Shown here piece by piece: positions 8,917-17,909 of a stretch of DNA of 64,000 bases (position 1 is its first letter; each line of letters starts with the position of its first letter). The notes beneath the pieces are model-generated. The model was not told where the DNA came from and searched no databases. It worked only from the letters and a program-made list of their open reading frames with translations. The stretch is from NCBI RefSeq assembly GCF_013375935.1, contig NZ_CP056117.1, forward strand, positions 4,464,001-4,528,000, written 5' to 3'. This stretch comes from Enterobacter cloacae (GTDB lineage Bacteria > Pseudomonadota > Gammaproteobacteria > Enterobacterales > Enterobacteriaceae). A program made the translations under genes and the position numbers.

Positions 8917-9204
8917 ATGGCCAAAGAACAAACGGACCGTACGACACTAGATCTGTTCGCGAATGAGCGTCGACCGGGACGACCGAAAACGAATCCGCTT
9001 TCGCGTGACGAACAGCTGCGTATTAATAAACGCAACCAGCTTAAACGCGATAAAAATCGTGGGCTTAAGCGTGTCGAACTGAAGCTGAATGCCGATGCCG
9101 TCGATGCGCTTAACGAGCTGGCTGAAGCACGCAACATCAGCCGCAGCGAACTGATCGAAGAGATGCTGATCGCCCAACTTGAGGCCTTACGCGGCAAGGC
9201 GTAA
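8917..9204 (+). CDS. ybfE: YbfE, LexA-regulated small protein
   Basis: A 95-residue basic protein (MAKEQTDRTTLDLF) matching E. coli YbfE along its length; the family name comes from LexA control of the E. coli gene. The middle is rich in lysine and arginine (about 20-52). The C-terminal half (VELKLNADAVDALNEL through SRSELIEEMLIAQL) looks like a ribbon-helix-helix DNA-binding fold, so it may be a small regulator; that is inference. It lies upstream of fldA in the same direction, with 155 bases between them. Function is unknown. Confidence 0.88.
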   Translation: MAKEQTDRTTLDLFANERRPGRPKTNPLSRDEQLRINKRNQLKRDKNRGLKRVELKLNADAVDALNELAEARNISRSELIEEMLIAQLEALRGKA

Positions 9205-9359
9205 CTCAGAAAATCCCCAATATTACCCTTTTCATGTAGCACAGAGTGCAGTCCTGCGTGATAGCTGTTTCCGCAGGGTTGCCAGTTCTGCTATTATTGC
9301 CCTTATCCGTGGACAATTTGCGCCACCATACCATTAAGTTTCAAGAGGTTATTTTACTC

Positions 9360-9890
9360 ATGGCAATCATCGGCATTTTCTTTGGCAGTGATACCGGCAA
9401 TACTGAAAATATCGCAAAAAACATTCAAAAACAGCTCGGTAAAGACGTTGCTGATGTGCATGACATCGCCAAGAGCAGCAAAGAAGATCTCGAGGGCTAT
9501 GACATCCTGCTGCTGGGCATCCCGACCTGGTACTACGGCGAAGCGCAGTGTGACTGGGATGATTTCTTCCCGACGCTGGAAGAAGTCGACTTCAACGGCA
9601 AGCTGGTTGCCCTGTTCGGCTGTGGCGATCAGGAAGACTATGCTGAATACTTCTGTGATGCGCTGGGCACCATTCGCGACATCATTGAGCCACGCGGTGC
9701 GGCAATTGTCGGCCACTGGCCAACGGCGGGTTATCACTTCGAAGCCTCTAAAGGCCTGGCAGATGACGATCACTTCGTTGGCCTGGCGATTGACGAGGAT
9801 CGTCAGCCAGAGCTGACCGCTGAGCGTGTTGAAAAATGGGTTAAGCAGATCCGCGAAGAGCTGAACCTGGACGACATTCTTAACGCCTGA
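9360..9890 (+). CDS. fldA: Flavodoxin I FldA
   Basis: FMN-containing electron carrier of 176 residues, essential in E. coli. It donates electrons to IspG/IspH, biotin synthase, ribonucleotide-reductase and pyruvate-formate-lyase activases and methionine synthase. The FMN phosphate loop GSDTGNTE is at residues 9-16, with the isoalloxazine loops PTWYYGE and [12 protein letters not shown] further on. An ORF reads 38 codons upstream, but ATG 9360 follows AAGAGG and gives the family N terminus [11 protein letters not shown]. It precedes uof-fur in the same direction; the two are often partly cotranscribed. Confidence 0.97.
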   Translation: MAIIGIFFGSDTGNTENIAKNIQKQLGKDVADVHDIAKSSKEDLEGYDILLLGIPTWYYGEAQCDWDDFFPTLEEVDFNGKLVALFGCGDQEDYAEYFCDALGTIRDIIEPRGAAIVGHWPTAGYHFEASKGLADDDHFVGLAIDEDRQPELTAERVEKWVKQIREELNLDDILNA

Positions 9891-10098
9891 TTTCCCTGCG
9901 GCGCAGCTCCGGTTGCGCCCGTTTTCCAGGTTATACCGATTAAATTAATTGCTACAAACTTTTAACTTTTTCGTTCAGACCTGTACAATATCCCCCTGGT
10001 AAAAAGTGGGTGCCATCGAACAAGTTTGTTGGTGATACCACGTTTTTATAAGCATACTTTGCTTGAGACTTGCAGTTTTCATTTAGCCATGGCAGTTC

Positions 10099-10117
10099 TA
10101 TAATGAGACGCATTATC
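10099..10117 (+). promoter_or_regulatory. Fur box at the uof-fur promoter
   Basis: TATAATGAGACGCATTATC matches the 19-bp Fur consensus (GATAATGATAATCATTATC) at 15 of 19 positions with intact palindromic flanks. It overlaps the uof start codon, consistent with autoregulation of fur. Confidence 0.75.
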
Positions 10118-10189
10118 CCAAGTGCATTTTCTGTCACTTCTTCTTTAGAAGTGAATCGTTTAGCAACAGGACAGATTCCGCATGACTGA
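10103..10189 (+). CDS. uof: Uof, upstream ORF of fur
   Basis: A 28-codon ORF (MRRIIPSAFS ... GQIPHD) whose stop overlaps the first codons of fur by eight bases. In E. coli the same 28-codon uof is translationally coupled to fur, and the small RNA RyhB represses fur by blocking uof translation. Length, overlap and final residues fit that gene. The peptide itself has no known activity; its role is to set fur translation. Identification is by position and recalled sequence. Confidence 0.87.
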   Translation: MRRIIPSAFSVTSSLEVNRLATGQIPHD

Positions 10190-10628
10190 CAACAATACCG
10201 CATTAAAGAAAGCTGGCCTGAAAGTAACGCTTCCTCGGTTAAAAATCCTTGAAGTGCTTCAGGGGCCAGACAATCACCATGTCAGTGCGGAAGACCTTTA
10301 CAAGCGTCTTATCGATATGGGTGAAGAGATTGGGCTGGCAACCGTCTATCGTGTGCTGAACCAGTTTGATGACGCGGGCATTGTTACTCGTCATAATTTC
10401 GAAGGCGGTAAATCCGTGTTCGAGCTGACTCAGCAGCATCACCACGATCACCTGATCTGCCTCGATTGCGGCAAGGTCATTGAATTTAGCGATGATTCCA
10501 TTGAATCACGCCAGCGTGAAATCGCCGCCCGTCACGGCATTCGCCTGACTAACCACAGCCTGTACCTGTACGGTCACTGCGCTGAAGGTGATTGCCGCGA
10601 AAATGAACACGCGCACGACGCAAAATAA
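10182..10628 (+). CDS. fur: Ferric uptake regulator Fur
   Basis: Fe(II)-responsive global repressor of iron acquisition. The 148-residue protein has an N-terminal winged helix (about 1-82) with recognition helix ATVYRVLNQFDDAG and a C-terminal dimerisation domain. Metal ligands are visible: the HHHDH cluster (86-90), C93 and C96 of the structural zinc site, and C133/C138. It ends in a His-rich tail (ENEHAHDAK). The start overlaps the end of uof, indicating coupled translation, and a strong terminator follows 20 bases after the stop. Confidence 0.98.
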   Translation: MTDNNTALKKAGLKVTLPRLKILEVLQGPDNHHVSAEDLYKRLIDMGEEIGLATVYRVLNQFDDAGIVTRHNFEGGKSVFELTQQHHHDHLICLDCGKVIEFSDDSIESRQREIAARHGIRLTNHSLYLYGHCAEGDCRENEHAHDAK

Positions 10629-10647
10629 GTTAGCGTTCATACTCTGA

Positions 10648-10673
10648 GCCAGCCGAAAGGTTGGCTTTTTTTT
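10648..10673 (+). terminator. Intrinsic terminator of fur
   Basis: Stem GCCAGCC/GGTTGGC (10648-10654 and 10659-10665, one G-U pair) with a GAAA loop, followed by eight T. Confidence 0.92.
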
Positions 10674-10677
10674 GCCC

Positions 10678-10709
10678 AAAAAAAGCCCGGTGGCGCAGCG
10701 CCACCGGGC
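10678..10709 (-). terminator. Intrinsic terminator of chiPQ
   Basis: On the minus strand a 10-bp GC-rich stem (10685-10694 with 10700-10709, arms GCCCGGTGGC/GCCACCGGGC) is followed by seven T (10684-10678). It lies just beyond the chiQ stop and back to back with the fur terminator. Confidence 0.92.
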
Positions 10710-10723
10710 AGGATAACAGCAGG

Positions 10724-11056
10724 TTACTTACCGTTATTGCTTCGAATGTCTTCCCAAATCTTATCGCAACGCTTCGCCACTTCTTGGTCGTTACCCGTTT
10801 TACGCGCCTGAATGCAGGCCTGATAGTCCATCACGCGAACGGTTTCCTGCGTGGCGAACTGCTCGTGCGCCTTGTCTTTTTTCAGCACGTCCAGCACGCT
10901 CTGGCAGGCTTCAATCTTCTCAGGCGAGCCTTGCGCGGTATTGATGCAGGCGCTATACGCCTCCTTCAGGCGAGAATCTTCCTTTGGCGCCGGTTCCTGC
11001 GCGCACGCCACCAGCCCCGATGCCAGCAGCGCGACGATTACGATTTTTTTCATCAT
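10724..11056 (-). CDS. chiQ: Chitosugar-induced lipoprotein ChiQ (YbfN)
   Basis: A 110-residue predicted lipoprotein encoded with the chitoporin ChiP. The signal sequence (MMKKIVIVALLASGLVAC) ends in lipobox LVAC with acylated C18. The mature part keeps four further cysteines (in YSACIN, IEACQS, YQACIQ and KRCDKIW), probably forming disulfides in the periplasm. The protein matches E. coli ChiQ closely; its molecular role is unknown. GGAG precedes the first ATG by seven bases; the second ATG (11053) is the E. coli-like alternative. It is 44 bases downstream of chiP and shares its NagC/ChiX control. Confidence 0.92.
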   Translation of the reverse strand: MMKKIVIVALLASGLVACAQEPAPKEDSRLKEAYSACINTAQGSPEKIEACQSVLDVLKKDKAHEQFATQETVRVMDYQACIQARKTGNDQEVAKRCDKIWEDIRSNNGK

Positions 11057-11100
11057 ATTTAGTCTCCGGTTCGGCGGGAGCTAACCCGCCGGACTCTACA

Positions 11101-12498
11101 TCAGAAGATGGTGAATGGCGCGATGACCATGAACTTCACGTCACGTTCATCCTGGAAGATGTTGCCGTAACCGCCCGCGTAGCTCGGGATATCGGAGTGG
11201 TTGTCATACTGGGTGAAGTGCAGCTTAAACATCGTGCCTTTCGCCCGGCCTTCCTGAAGGGTGTAAATCGCATCCAGACTGTATGAAGACTCCTTCAGAC
11301 GGTAGTTCGGATCGTAGTAAGCGTCCGGCGTCGCCATATCCCCCGGCTTCGCGTCCCAGGCGTACGCGTAGGATGCCCCTACCGCCCAGCCCGGCAGGTT
11401 CCAGTTCTTCAGGTCATACATCGCGCCGAAGAAGACCGCTTTTTCACCGTCGGCGTTGAAGTCAGAGCGGTTATCCCACCAGATGTCCAGGCGACCGTTG
11501 GAGGAGGCGTAGGTTGGCGTCATACGCTGCAGGAAGTAGCCCTGCTGCCCTTCTGCCTTCACCCACGTCCCTTCCAGACGCAAATCGACCTGGCCTACCT
11601 TGTAGCCGAAGGTCAGCGCCTGCAGCCAGGCCGTACCGTCATAGATATCATTTACGCCGCCATCGCTGACCTTATCGCGCGTACCGTAGAACTGGTAGCT
11701 GGTGCTCAGCGGGCTGCCTGCGATATCAAATTTGTAGCTGGCTTTCGCAAAATACTGATCGATATAACCTTCAGCCTGACCAAAGGCAGCTTCCAGCACC
11801 AGATCGTTTTTGAAGTCATACTTCGCGCCGAGCGAGTGGAGATAGTCGACCTTTGTTTTCTTATCGTTTTGATAGAACTTGTCCATCTCAATGTGCCACG
11901 GCGCTTTGTACTCGTTGGTCCACATATAGGAGAAGCTCAGCGCACCCGCATCGCCGTAGTCAAAATTAGCGCCAGCTTCCGCCCCCTGATAGGTACCCGG
12001 CATAAAGCTCCAGTGCGGGGCTAACAGCGTCTGGCCGGTTGGCTGAATATAGCCACCACGCGCCCAGACCGGGCCATATTTGAATTTCGCAGCCGCTTTA
12101 TACAGGCTGATGCCGCTTTTATCCCCGGACCAGTCTTCTTTATAAGCTTTGTTGCTGGAGGAGAAAGCAATTTCATTCGGGTGGCCGCTGTCGCCATTTT
12201 CCGCCATTTCAATTGCCGTAAATGCCGCAATATCCAGACCGAACATATCGGCGGCATATCCCGACTGGAAATCCAGATTGGCGTTCCAGGTGGAGTGAGA
12301 AAGGTTGGTTTTGTATTTATCTTCAGTGACGTCTTTACGGTCACGCTCACGCTGCCAGTAATAAATACCGCCCGTGAGGGTAGAATCTTCGATGAAACCG
12401 GCTGCTTTTGCTTCTGGCGCAACCACCAGTCCCGACATTGCTGTCACACCGGCGATAGCCAGCGCCAGCGCACTACGTTTGCCACTGAACGTACGCAT
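11101..12498 (-). CDS. chiP: Chitoporin ChiP (YbfM), OprD-family outer-membrane porin
   Basis: Outer-membrane channel for chito-oligosaccharides, 465 residues. A signal peptide (about 1-33, ending EAKA|AG) is followed by a beta-barrel protein rich in aromatic alternating strands and ending in phenylalanine (APFTIF), the usual BAM signal. It resembles E. coli ChiP (468 residues) and the OprD family. Chitobiose taken up through it feeds the neighbouring nag genes. Control is visible upstream: a NagC-type operator at 12606-12628 and a 13-base target for the ChiX small RNA over the ribosome-binding site at 12505-12517. Followed by chiQ in the same operon. Confidence 0.94.
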   Translation of the reverse strand: MRTFSGKRSALALAIAGVTAMSGLVVAPEAKAAGFIEDSTLTGGIYYWQRERDRKDVTEDKYKTNLSHSTWNANLDFQSGYAADMFGLDIAAFTAIEMAENGDSGHPNEIAFSSSNKAYKEDWSGDKSGISLYKAAAKFKYGPVWARGGYIQPTGQTLLAPHWSFMPGTYQGAEAGANFDYGDAGALSFSYMWTNEYKAPWHIEMDKFYQNDKKTKVDYLHSLGAKYDFKNDLVLEAAFGQAEGYIDQYFAKASYKFDIAGSPLSTSYQFYGTRDKVSDGGVNDIYDGTAWLQALTFGYKVGQVDLRLEGTWVKAEGQQGYFLQRMTPTYASSNGRLDIWWDNRSDFNADGEKAVFFGAMYDLKNWNLPGWAVGASYAYAWDAKPGDMATPDAYYDPNYRLKESSYSLDAIYTLQEGRAKGTMFKLHFTQYDNHSDIPSYAGGYGNIFQDERDVKFMVIAPFTIF

Positions 12499-12504
12499 AG
12501 ATTA

Positions 12505-12517
12505 TTCCTCTTTGACG
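12505..12517 (-). promoter_or_regulatory. ChiX (MicM) small-RNA target over the chiP ribosome-binding site
   Basis: The chiP mRNA leader reads CGUCAAAGAGGAA just before the start. This is perfectly complementary to the UUCCUCUUUGACG seed of ChiX as recalled from E. coli. AGAGGA is also the Shine-Dalgarno sequence, so pairing would block translation; this is the established E. coli mechanism. Confidence 0.82.
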
Positions 12518-12605
12518 AATTAAAACGCCTTAAACGGCGAAAAATAAAAAGACCAAACGGTCAGGGGTAGTCAGAAATACCCTCGAATTAACTACCGTCT
12601 TTAGG

Positions 12606-12628
12606 TTATTTTTCGCGACGCGAATTAT
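12606..12628 (-). promoter_or_regulatory. NagC operator upstream of chiP
   Basis: TTATTTTTCG and CGAATTAT flank a CGA centre, giving the near-palindromic NagC box with the conserved TTCG/CGAA pair. It lies about 110 bases upstream of chiP, where NagC repression of chiPQ is known in E. coli. Confidence 0.7.
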
Positions 12629-12892
12629 CAATGCTTTTAATGAGGCAAAAGTCAGGATTATGACGAAGTGCACATATTTCGTAGCGGCTTGTAACAATTA
12701 CCGCGGAGTGAGCGCTGGCGGGGAACAGACGCGTTTTCAGTAAGTAACAAGGTAATGAAGAATTTATTTTAAGCGGATTCCGTTTTTCATAAACAGAGAA
12801 ACTTTTTTCAAAAAAATAAGTAGCACCACGTTGACCTGCATTTTTTATTTATACTTTTTCCCCCTTTGCTTAACGACATGATCGTTAAATAA
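12629..12892. other. Noncoding stretch between the chiP control region and the glnS terminator
   Basis: About 260 bases of AT-rich sequence with no credible ORF. It presumably holds the outer part of the chiP promoter and any second NagC or CRP site. I see no clear further motif. Confidence 0.5.
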
Positions 12893-12917
12893 AAAAACGC
12901 CGCATTACGCGGCGTTT
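12893..12917 (-). terminator. Intrinsic terminator of glnS
   Basis: Minus-strand stem ACGCCGC/GCGGCGT (12897-12903 with 12909-12915), extended by A-T pairs, with T residues opposite 12891-12896. It lies 27 bases beyond the glnS stop. Confidence 0.9.
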
Positions 12918-12943
12918 GTTTCTCATTGACCAGTGCAGCGTTA

Positions 12944-14608
12944 TTATTCGCCGATCTTAGTCCAGGTATCGCGCAGACCCACGGTACGATTAAATACCGG
13001 TTTTTCAGCCGTGCTGTAGCGGCTGTCCAGGCAGAAGTAACCTTCACGTTCGAACTGGAACGCTTTACCGGCTTCAGCGGCTTTCAGAGACGGTTCCGCG
13101 TAGCCCTGTTTGATGACCAGCGATTCCAGGTTGATGGTGGCGAGGAAGTCTTCCGCCGCGCCAGGGTTCGGCACGCTGAACAGGCGATCGTACAGGCGGA
13201 TCTCAACCGGCAGCGCGTGCATTGCGCTCACCCAGTGAATAACGCCCTTCACTTTACGTCCATCCGCCGGATCTTTGCTCAACGTCTCTGCATCATAGGT
13301 ACAGAAGATAGTCGTGATGTTACCTTCTACATCCTTCTCCACGCGCTCGGCTTTGATCACGTAGGCGTTGCGCAGGCGAACCTCTTTGCCCAGCACCAGA
13401 CGCTTGTACTGCTTGTTCGCTTCTTCACGGAAGTCAGCGCGATCGATCCAGATTTCACCGCTGAACGGCACGTCACGGGTGCCCATTTCCGGTTTGTTCG
13501 GATGGTTTGGCATAGAGACCATTTCGCTGCCGCCGTGATAGTTTTCGATGACAAGCTTCACCGGATCGATAACCGCCATCGCGCGCGGCGCGTTTTCGTT
13601 CAGATCTTCACGAATGCAGGATTCCAGCGAGGCCATCTCAATGGTGTTGTCCTGCTTGGTGACGCCGATACGTTTGCAGAACTCGCGAATGGACGCGGCA
13701 GTATAACCACGACGACGCAGGCCCGAGATGGTCGGCATGCGCGGATCGTCCCAGCCTTCAACGTGCTTGTCGGTTACCAGCAGGTTCAGCTTACGCTTGG
13801 ACATCACGGTGTATTCCAGATTCAGACGAGAGAACTCGTACTGACGCGGATGCACGGGGATCGTGATGTTATCCAGCACCCAGTCGTACAGACGACGGTT
13901 GTCCTGGAACTCCAGCGTGCACAGAGAGTGCGTAATGCCTTCCAGCGCATCGCTGATGCAGTGGGTGAAGTCGTACATCGGGTAGATGCACCACTTATTG
14001 CCGGTCTGATGGTGTTCCGCGAACTTAATGCGGTACAGCACCGGGTCGCGCATCACGATGAACGGTGACGCCATATCGATTTTGGCGCGCAGGCACGCTT
14101 TACCTTCTTCGAAGCCGCCGGCGCGCATTTTTTCAAACAGCGCCAGGTTCTCTTCCACGCTGCGATCGCGGAACGGGCTGTTTTTGCCAGGCTGAGTCAG
14201 CGTACCGCGATACTCACGGATTTCGTCAGCAGACAGCTCGTCAACGTAGGCCAGACCTTTGTTGATTAACTCAACCGCATAGGCGTACAGCCGATCGAAA
14301 TAGTCAGAGGAGTAGCAGATATCGCCAGACCAGTTGAAGCCCAGCCACTGCACGTCGTTTTTGATCGACTCAACGTATTCGATGTCTTCTTTTACTGGGT
14401 TGGTGTCATCGAAACGCAGGTTGCACTGTCCCTGGTAATCCTGGGCGATGCCAAAGTTCAGGCAGATCGATTTAGCGTGACCAATGTGCAGGTAGCCGTT
14501 TGGCTCCGGCGGGAAACGCGTATGCACCGTGGTGTGCTTACCACTGGCCAGATCTTCATCGATGATCTGACGAATAAAGTTACTCGGGCGGGCTTCTGCC
14601 TCACTCAT
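12944..14608 (-). CDS. glnS: Glutaminyl-tRNA synthetase GlnS
   Basis: Class I aminoacyl-tRNA synthetase charging tRNA-Gln; four of its tRNA substrates are encoded at 23.4-23.9 kb. The 554-residue length equals E. coli GlnS. The Rossmann catalytic domain carries HIGH (41-44, in [15 protein letters not shown]) and MSKRK (269-273). The C-terminal half forms the two anticodon-binding beta-barrels. The N terminus [16 protein letters not shown] matches the family. It stands alone between chiPQ and nagE on the same strand, with terminators on both sides. Confidence 0.98.
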   Translation of the reverse strand: MSEAEARPSNFIRQIIDEDLASGKHTTVHTRFPPEPNGYLHIGHAKSICLNFGIAQDYQGQCNLRFDDTNPVKEDIEYVESIKNDVQWLGFNWSGDICYSSDYFDRLYAYAVELINKGLAYVDELSADEIREYRGTLTQPGKNSPFRDRSVEENLALFEKMRAGGFEEGKACLRAKIDMASPFIVMRDPVLYRIKFAEHHQTGNKWCIYPMYDFTHCISDALEGITHSLCTLEFQDNRRLYDWVLDNITIPVHPRQYEFSRLNLEYTVMSKRKLNLLVTDKHVEGWDDPRMPTISGLRRRGYTAASIREFCKRIGVTKQDNTIEMASLESCIREDLNENAPRAMAVIDPVKLVIENYHGGSEMVSMPNHPNKPEMGTRDVPFSGEIWIDRADFREEANKQYKRLVLGKEVRLRNAYVIKAERVEKDVEGNITTIFCTYDAETLSKDPADGRKVKGVIHWVSAMHALPVEIRLYDRLFSVPNPGAAEDFLATINLESLVIKQGYAEPSLKAAEAGKAFQFEREGYFCLDSRYSTAEKPVFNRTVGLRDTWTKIGE

Positions 14609-14718
14609 CGTGGATTCCTCAAAGCGTAAACAACGTATAACGGCATATGATCTTATAAGCCGGACGTAGTGACAACCCTTAAAACGTCCCGGAAGAAAAT
14701 AATGGGGGCAAATGCTGC

Positions 14719-14750
14719 AAAAAAAAGCGGCGGAGGATATCCCCCGCCGC
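14719..14750 (-). terminator. Intrinsic terminator of nagE
   Basis: Minus-strand 10-bp GC-rich hairpin (14727-14736 with 14741-14750, ATAT loop; one mismatch-type pair) followed by eight T opposite 14719-14726. Confidence 0.92.
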
Positions 14751-14777
14751 TAAAGGCATAACTCTACTCAGGAGCGA

Positions 14778-16727
14778 TTACTTGCCTTTAATCTCATACA
14801 GTGGCGTTTGACCGGCAACCACCTGACCCTGCGCCTGGATAACCAGACCGCTGAAGTCGTCGATGTTGCTGCATACCACCGGGCTTATCATGGAGCGCGC
14901 ATTGGCGTTCAGGTAATCCAGATCCATTTCCAGGATCGGCTGGCCTGCCACGACTTCAGCGCCCTCTTCCACCAGGCGAGTAAAGCCCTGACCGTTCAGC
15001 GCAACGGTGTCGATACCCATATGGACAACGATCTCCGCGCCTTTTTCCGTTTCCAGGCAGAACGCGTGGTTGGTGTTGAAGATTTTCACGATAGTACCGG
15101 CTGCCGGAGAGACCACGGTTTTGTCCGTAGGCTTCACCGCCACGCCGTCACCTACCGCCTTGCTGGCGAACGCTTCGTCAGGCACCTGCTCAAGCGCAAC
15201 GACGTCACCTGTCACCGGAGAAACCAGCGCCGCGACGGTCACCGCATTTGGCACCGCCTGCGGTTTAGCAGCCGGAGCGTCAGCCACCGGTGCGCTATCC
15301 GCTGACGCGGCAGCAACCGGCCCACGGGCAACCACTTTTTTCATCTCGTCGCCGATAGATTCGGCTTTCGCACCCACGATGACCTGGATGGTTTGCTTGT
15401 TCAGCTTCACCACGCCAGACGCGCCCAGGCGTTTACACATTGCATCGCTTACGCGCGCAGAGTCGCCAACGGTCAGGCGCAGACGGGTAATACAGGCATC
15501 AATGGCTTTCAGGTTGTCGGTACCGCCTACCGCGGCAATGTAGCTGGTTGCCAGCTGGGTTAAACCTTCTTCGGTATTGCTGTTTGCTTCGCTGGTAACA
15601 ACGTCGTCTTTCGTATCTTCACGGCCCGGCGTCTTCAGGTTAAACATGCGAATAACCGCGCTGAACAGAACGAAGTAGATAACGAAGAAGATCAGACCCA
15701 TCACCACCAGCATCCAGACGTTGCTGCTTGCCGCCGGCAGGTTGTACATCAGCACGTAGTCGATAGCGCCTGCGGAGAAGGGGAAGCCAGCATGGATGCC
15801 CAGAAGAGTGGCAACAAACAGGCTGATACCGGTCAGGATGGCGTGCATGAGGTACAGCAGCGGAGCCAGGAACATGAACAGGAATTCCAGCGGCTCGGTC
15901 ACGCCGGTCAGGAAGGCCGTTACCGCCACGGACAGCAGCATACCGCCAACCATTGGGCGACGCGCTTTCGGCGCGGCCAGGTACATCGCCAGCGCAGCGC
16001 CAGGCAGACCAAACATCATGATTGGGAAGAAGCCGGACATGAACATGCCCGCGGTGCCGTCGCCTGCGTAGAAGCGGTTGATATCACCGTGGAATACGGC
16101 GCCCGCCGCGTTGGTGAACTCACCAATCTGGAACCAGGCGATGGTGTTCAGCACCTGATGCAGGCCCGTTGGGATCAGCAGACGGTTGATGAAGCCGAAG
16201 ATACCCGCACCCATTGCGCCCGCGGAAACGATCCACTCGCCACCCGCATGGATAGCGTGCTGCACCGGTGGCCACACGTAGCCAAAGATGGCGGCAAGGA
16301 TCAGACAGAAAAAGCCCGTCGCGATCGGCACGAAGCGTTTTCCACCGAAGAAGCTCAGGAAGTCAGGGAGCTTGATACCCGCCCAACGGTTGTACACGGC
16401 ACCACCGACGAGACCGGTAATGATACCCGCCAGTACGCCCATGTTGATTTCAGGGTTGATGGTCACCATCGCTTTTGTGAGGATGAAGTAACCTACGGCT
16501 CCGGCCAGTGCCGCAGCACCGGCGCTGTCTTTAGACCAGCTAGATGCCACACCGATGGCGAAAATCAGCGCCAGGTTGTCAAAAATTGCGCCGCCTGCCT
16601 GGGCGATAAACGGCACGTTGAGAAGATCGGGTTGCCCGAATCGCAGCAGGAGCGCTGCAACCGGTAGCACGGCGATAGGGAGCTGCAAAGCCCTACCGAG
16701 GCGCTGGAAAAAACCTAAAATATTCAT
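14778..16727 (-). CDS. nagE: N-acetylglucosamine-specific PTS enzyme IICBA NagE
   Basis: Inner-membrane phosphotransferase permease that imports N-acetylglucosamine as its 6-phosphate, the substrate of NagA. The 649-residue protein has the IIC membrane domain (about 1-365), the IIB domain with phosphocysteine C412 (DACITRLRLTV), an Ala/Pro-rich linker (about 470-500), and a glucose-type IIA domain with phosphohistidine H569 (EIVVHMGIDTV). GGGGGAATAGG precedes the ATG. It is divergent from nagBACD; the shared 326-base control region has two NagC-type boxes and a CRP site, so the transporter and catabolic enzymes are induced together. Confidence 0.97.
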   Translation of the reverse strand: MNILGFFQRLGRALQLPIAVLPVAALLLRFGQPDLLNVPFIAQAGGAIFDNLALIFAIGVASSWSKDSAGAAALAGAVGYFILTKAMVTINPEINMGVLAGIITGLVGGAVYNRWAGIKLPDFLSFFGGKRFVPIATGFFCLILAAIFGYVWPPVQHAIHAGGEWIVSAGAMGAGIFGFINRLLIPTGLHQVLNTIAWFQIGEFTNAAGAVFHGDINRFYAGDGTAGMFMSGFFPIMMFGLPGAALAMYLAAPKARRPMVGGMLLSVAVTAFLTGVTEPLEFLFMFLAPLLYLMHAILTGISLFVATLLGIHAGFPFSAGAIDYVLMYNLPAASSNVWMLVVMGLIFFVIYFVLFSAVIRMFNLKTPGREDTKDDVVTSEANSNTEEGLTQLATSYIAAVGGTDNLKAIDACITRLRLTVGDSARVSDAMCKRLGASGVVKLNKQTIQVIVGAKAESIGDEMKKVVARGPVAAASADSAPVADAPAAKPQAVPNAVTVAALVSPVTGDVVALEQVPDEAFASKAVGDGVAVKPTDKTVVSPAAGTIVKIFNTNHAFCLETEKGAEIVVHMGIDTVALNGQGFTRLVEEGAEVVAGQPILEMDLDYLNANARSMISPVVCSNIDDFSGLVIQAQGQVVAGQTPLYEIKGK

Positions 16728-16840
16728 CCTATTCCCCCTACGAGACCCGTTGTGAAGGCTCGCGCATAAACTATGTTTTTTATTGTGTCACGAACGATAG
16801 ATACAGTTGATGATTCACTGGCAGTGTGAGTGTGTGAAAA

Positions 16841-16863
16841 ATTAATTCGTATCGCAAATTAAA
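16841..16863. promoter_or_regulatory. NagC operator proximal to nagE
   Basis: ATTAATTCGTATCGCAAATT plus AAA: a near-palindrome with the TTCG...CGCAAA core of NagC boxes. It lies about 115 bases upstream of nagE. Together with the box at 16937 it could form the NagC repression loop known from the E. coli nagE-nagB region. Confidence 0.8.
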
Positions 16864-16874
16864 CACCTATTTTT

Positions 16875-16890
16875 TGTGATTATTGTCACC
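16875..16890. promoter_or_regulatory. CRP site in the nagE-nagB control region
   Basis: TGTGA-TTATTG-TCACC matches the CRP half-sites TGTGA/TCACA at nine of ten positions. It sits between the two NagC boxes, as in E. coli. Confidence 0.8.
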
Positions 16891-16936
16891 AAATATCGTA
16901 TTCAACCCTCCCTTTCACTGGCTAACGACGAAAACT

Positions 16937-16959
16937 TATTTTATCATTCAAAAAATCAA
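16937..16959. promoter_or_regulatory. NagC-type operator proximal to nagB
   Basis: TTATTTTATCATTCAAAAAA plus TCA lies about 95 bases upstream of nagB. It resembles the E. coli nagB operator in position and sequence, but lacks the central CG pairs, so it is weaker than the nagE box. Confidence 0.6.
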
Positions 16960-17053
16960 GACGGATTGATCCGGCCTGAAAGGTTCCAGGTTACGCTTAG
17001 TTCAGGTTGCACTAATCATCCGCCCACTTTTACTTAAACTTTAGAGGTGAATA

Positions 17054-17854
17054 ATGAGACTGATTCCCCTGGCAACAGCTGAACAAGTCGGAAAATGGGC
17101 TGCACGTCATATCGTTAACCGCATCAACGCCTTCAAGCCAACTGCCGATCGTCCTTTCGTTCTCGGCCTTCCAACCGGCGGCACGCCGCTGACCGCGTAT
17201 AAAGCGCTGGTGGAAATGCATAAAGCGGGCCAGGTTAGCTTCAAACACGTTGTGACCTTTAACATGGACGAATATGTCGGCCTGCCAAAGGAACATCCTG
17301 AAAGCTACCACAGCTTTATGCACCGCAACTTCTTCGATCACGTTGATATCCCGGCGGAAAATATTAACCTGCTGAATGGAAACGCGCCTGATATTGACGC
17401 AGAATGCCGTCAGTATGAAGAAAAAATCCGTTCTTACGGTAAAATCCACCTGTTTATGGGCGGCGTGGGCAACGATGGCCACATCGCGTTCAACGAACCG
17501 GCCTCTTCACTGGCATCCCGTACCCGTATCAAAACGCTGACCCACGACACGCGTGTGGCTAACTCCCGCTTCTTTGACGGCGACGTGAACCAGGTGCCTA
17601 AATACGCGCTGACCGTTGGCGTAGGCACCCTGCTGGATGCCGAAGAAGTAATGATTCTGGTGCTGGGAGCCGTGAAAGCGCAGGCGCTTCAGGCCGCTGT
17701 TGAAGGTAACGTAAACCACATGTGGACCATCAGCTGCCTGCAGCTGCATCCAAAATCAGTCATCGTGTGTGACGAACCGTCCACCATGGAACTGAAAGTG
17801 AAAACGCTGAAATACTTCAACGAGTTAGAAGCAGAGAACATCAAAGGTCTGTAA
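17054..17854 (+). CDS. nagB: Glucosamine-6-phosphate deaminase NagB
   Basis: Converts glucosamine-6-phosphate to fructose-6-phosphate and ammonia, the last step of amino-sugar catabolism. It is hexameric and allosterically activated by GlcNAc-6-phosphate in E. coli. The 266-residue protein has the sugar-phosphate loop LPTGGTP (39-45) and catalytic residues D72 (FNMDEYVG), H143 and E148 ([11 protein letters not shown]). TTAGAGGTGAATA precedes the ATG. First gene of nagBACD, induced when NagC is released by GlcNAc-6-phosphate. Confidence 0.98.
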   Translation: MRLIPLATAEQVGKWAARHIVNRINAFKPTADRPFVLGLPTGGTPLTAYKALVEMHKAGQVSFKHVVTFNMDEYVGLPKEHPESYHSFMHRNFFDHVDIPAENINLLNGNAPDIDAECRQYEEKIRSYGKIHLFMGGVGNDGHIAFNEPASSLASRTRIKTLTHDTRVANSRFFDGDVNQVPKYALTVGVGTLLDAEEVMILVLGAVKAQALQAAVEGNVNHMWTISCLQLHPKSVIVCDEPSTMELKVKTLKYFNELEAENIKGL

Positions 17855-17861
17855 TTGAATA

Positions 17862-17885
17862 ACCGCCTCTTTATTCAGGGGCGGT
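17862..17885 (+). other. Intercistronic hairpin between nagB and nagA
   Basis: Stem ACCGCC with GGCGGT (17862-17867 and 17880-17885), extended inward by two pairs. It may stabilise the abundant nagB message or attenuate into nagACD. No T run of terminator type follows. Confidence 0.5.
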
Positions 17886-17909
17886 CGCTTTTGTTAACCG
17901 GGGGTCAAT

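Noticed and set aside
12926..14068. 380-codon plus-strand frame opposite glnS
   Set aside because: Shadow of glnS codon bias; starts within the glnS terminator.
15792..16667. 291-codon frame opposite nagE
   Set aside because: Translation is Gln/His/Arg-rich from reversed membrane-protein codons; not a plausible protein.
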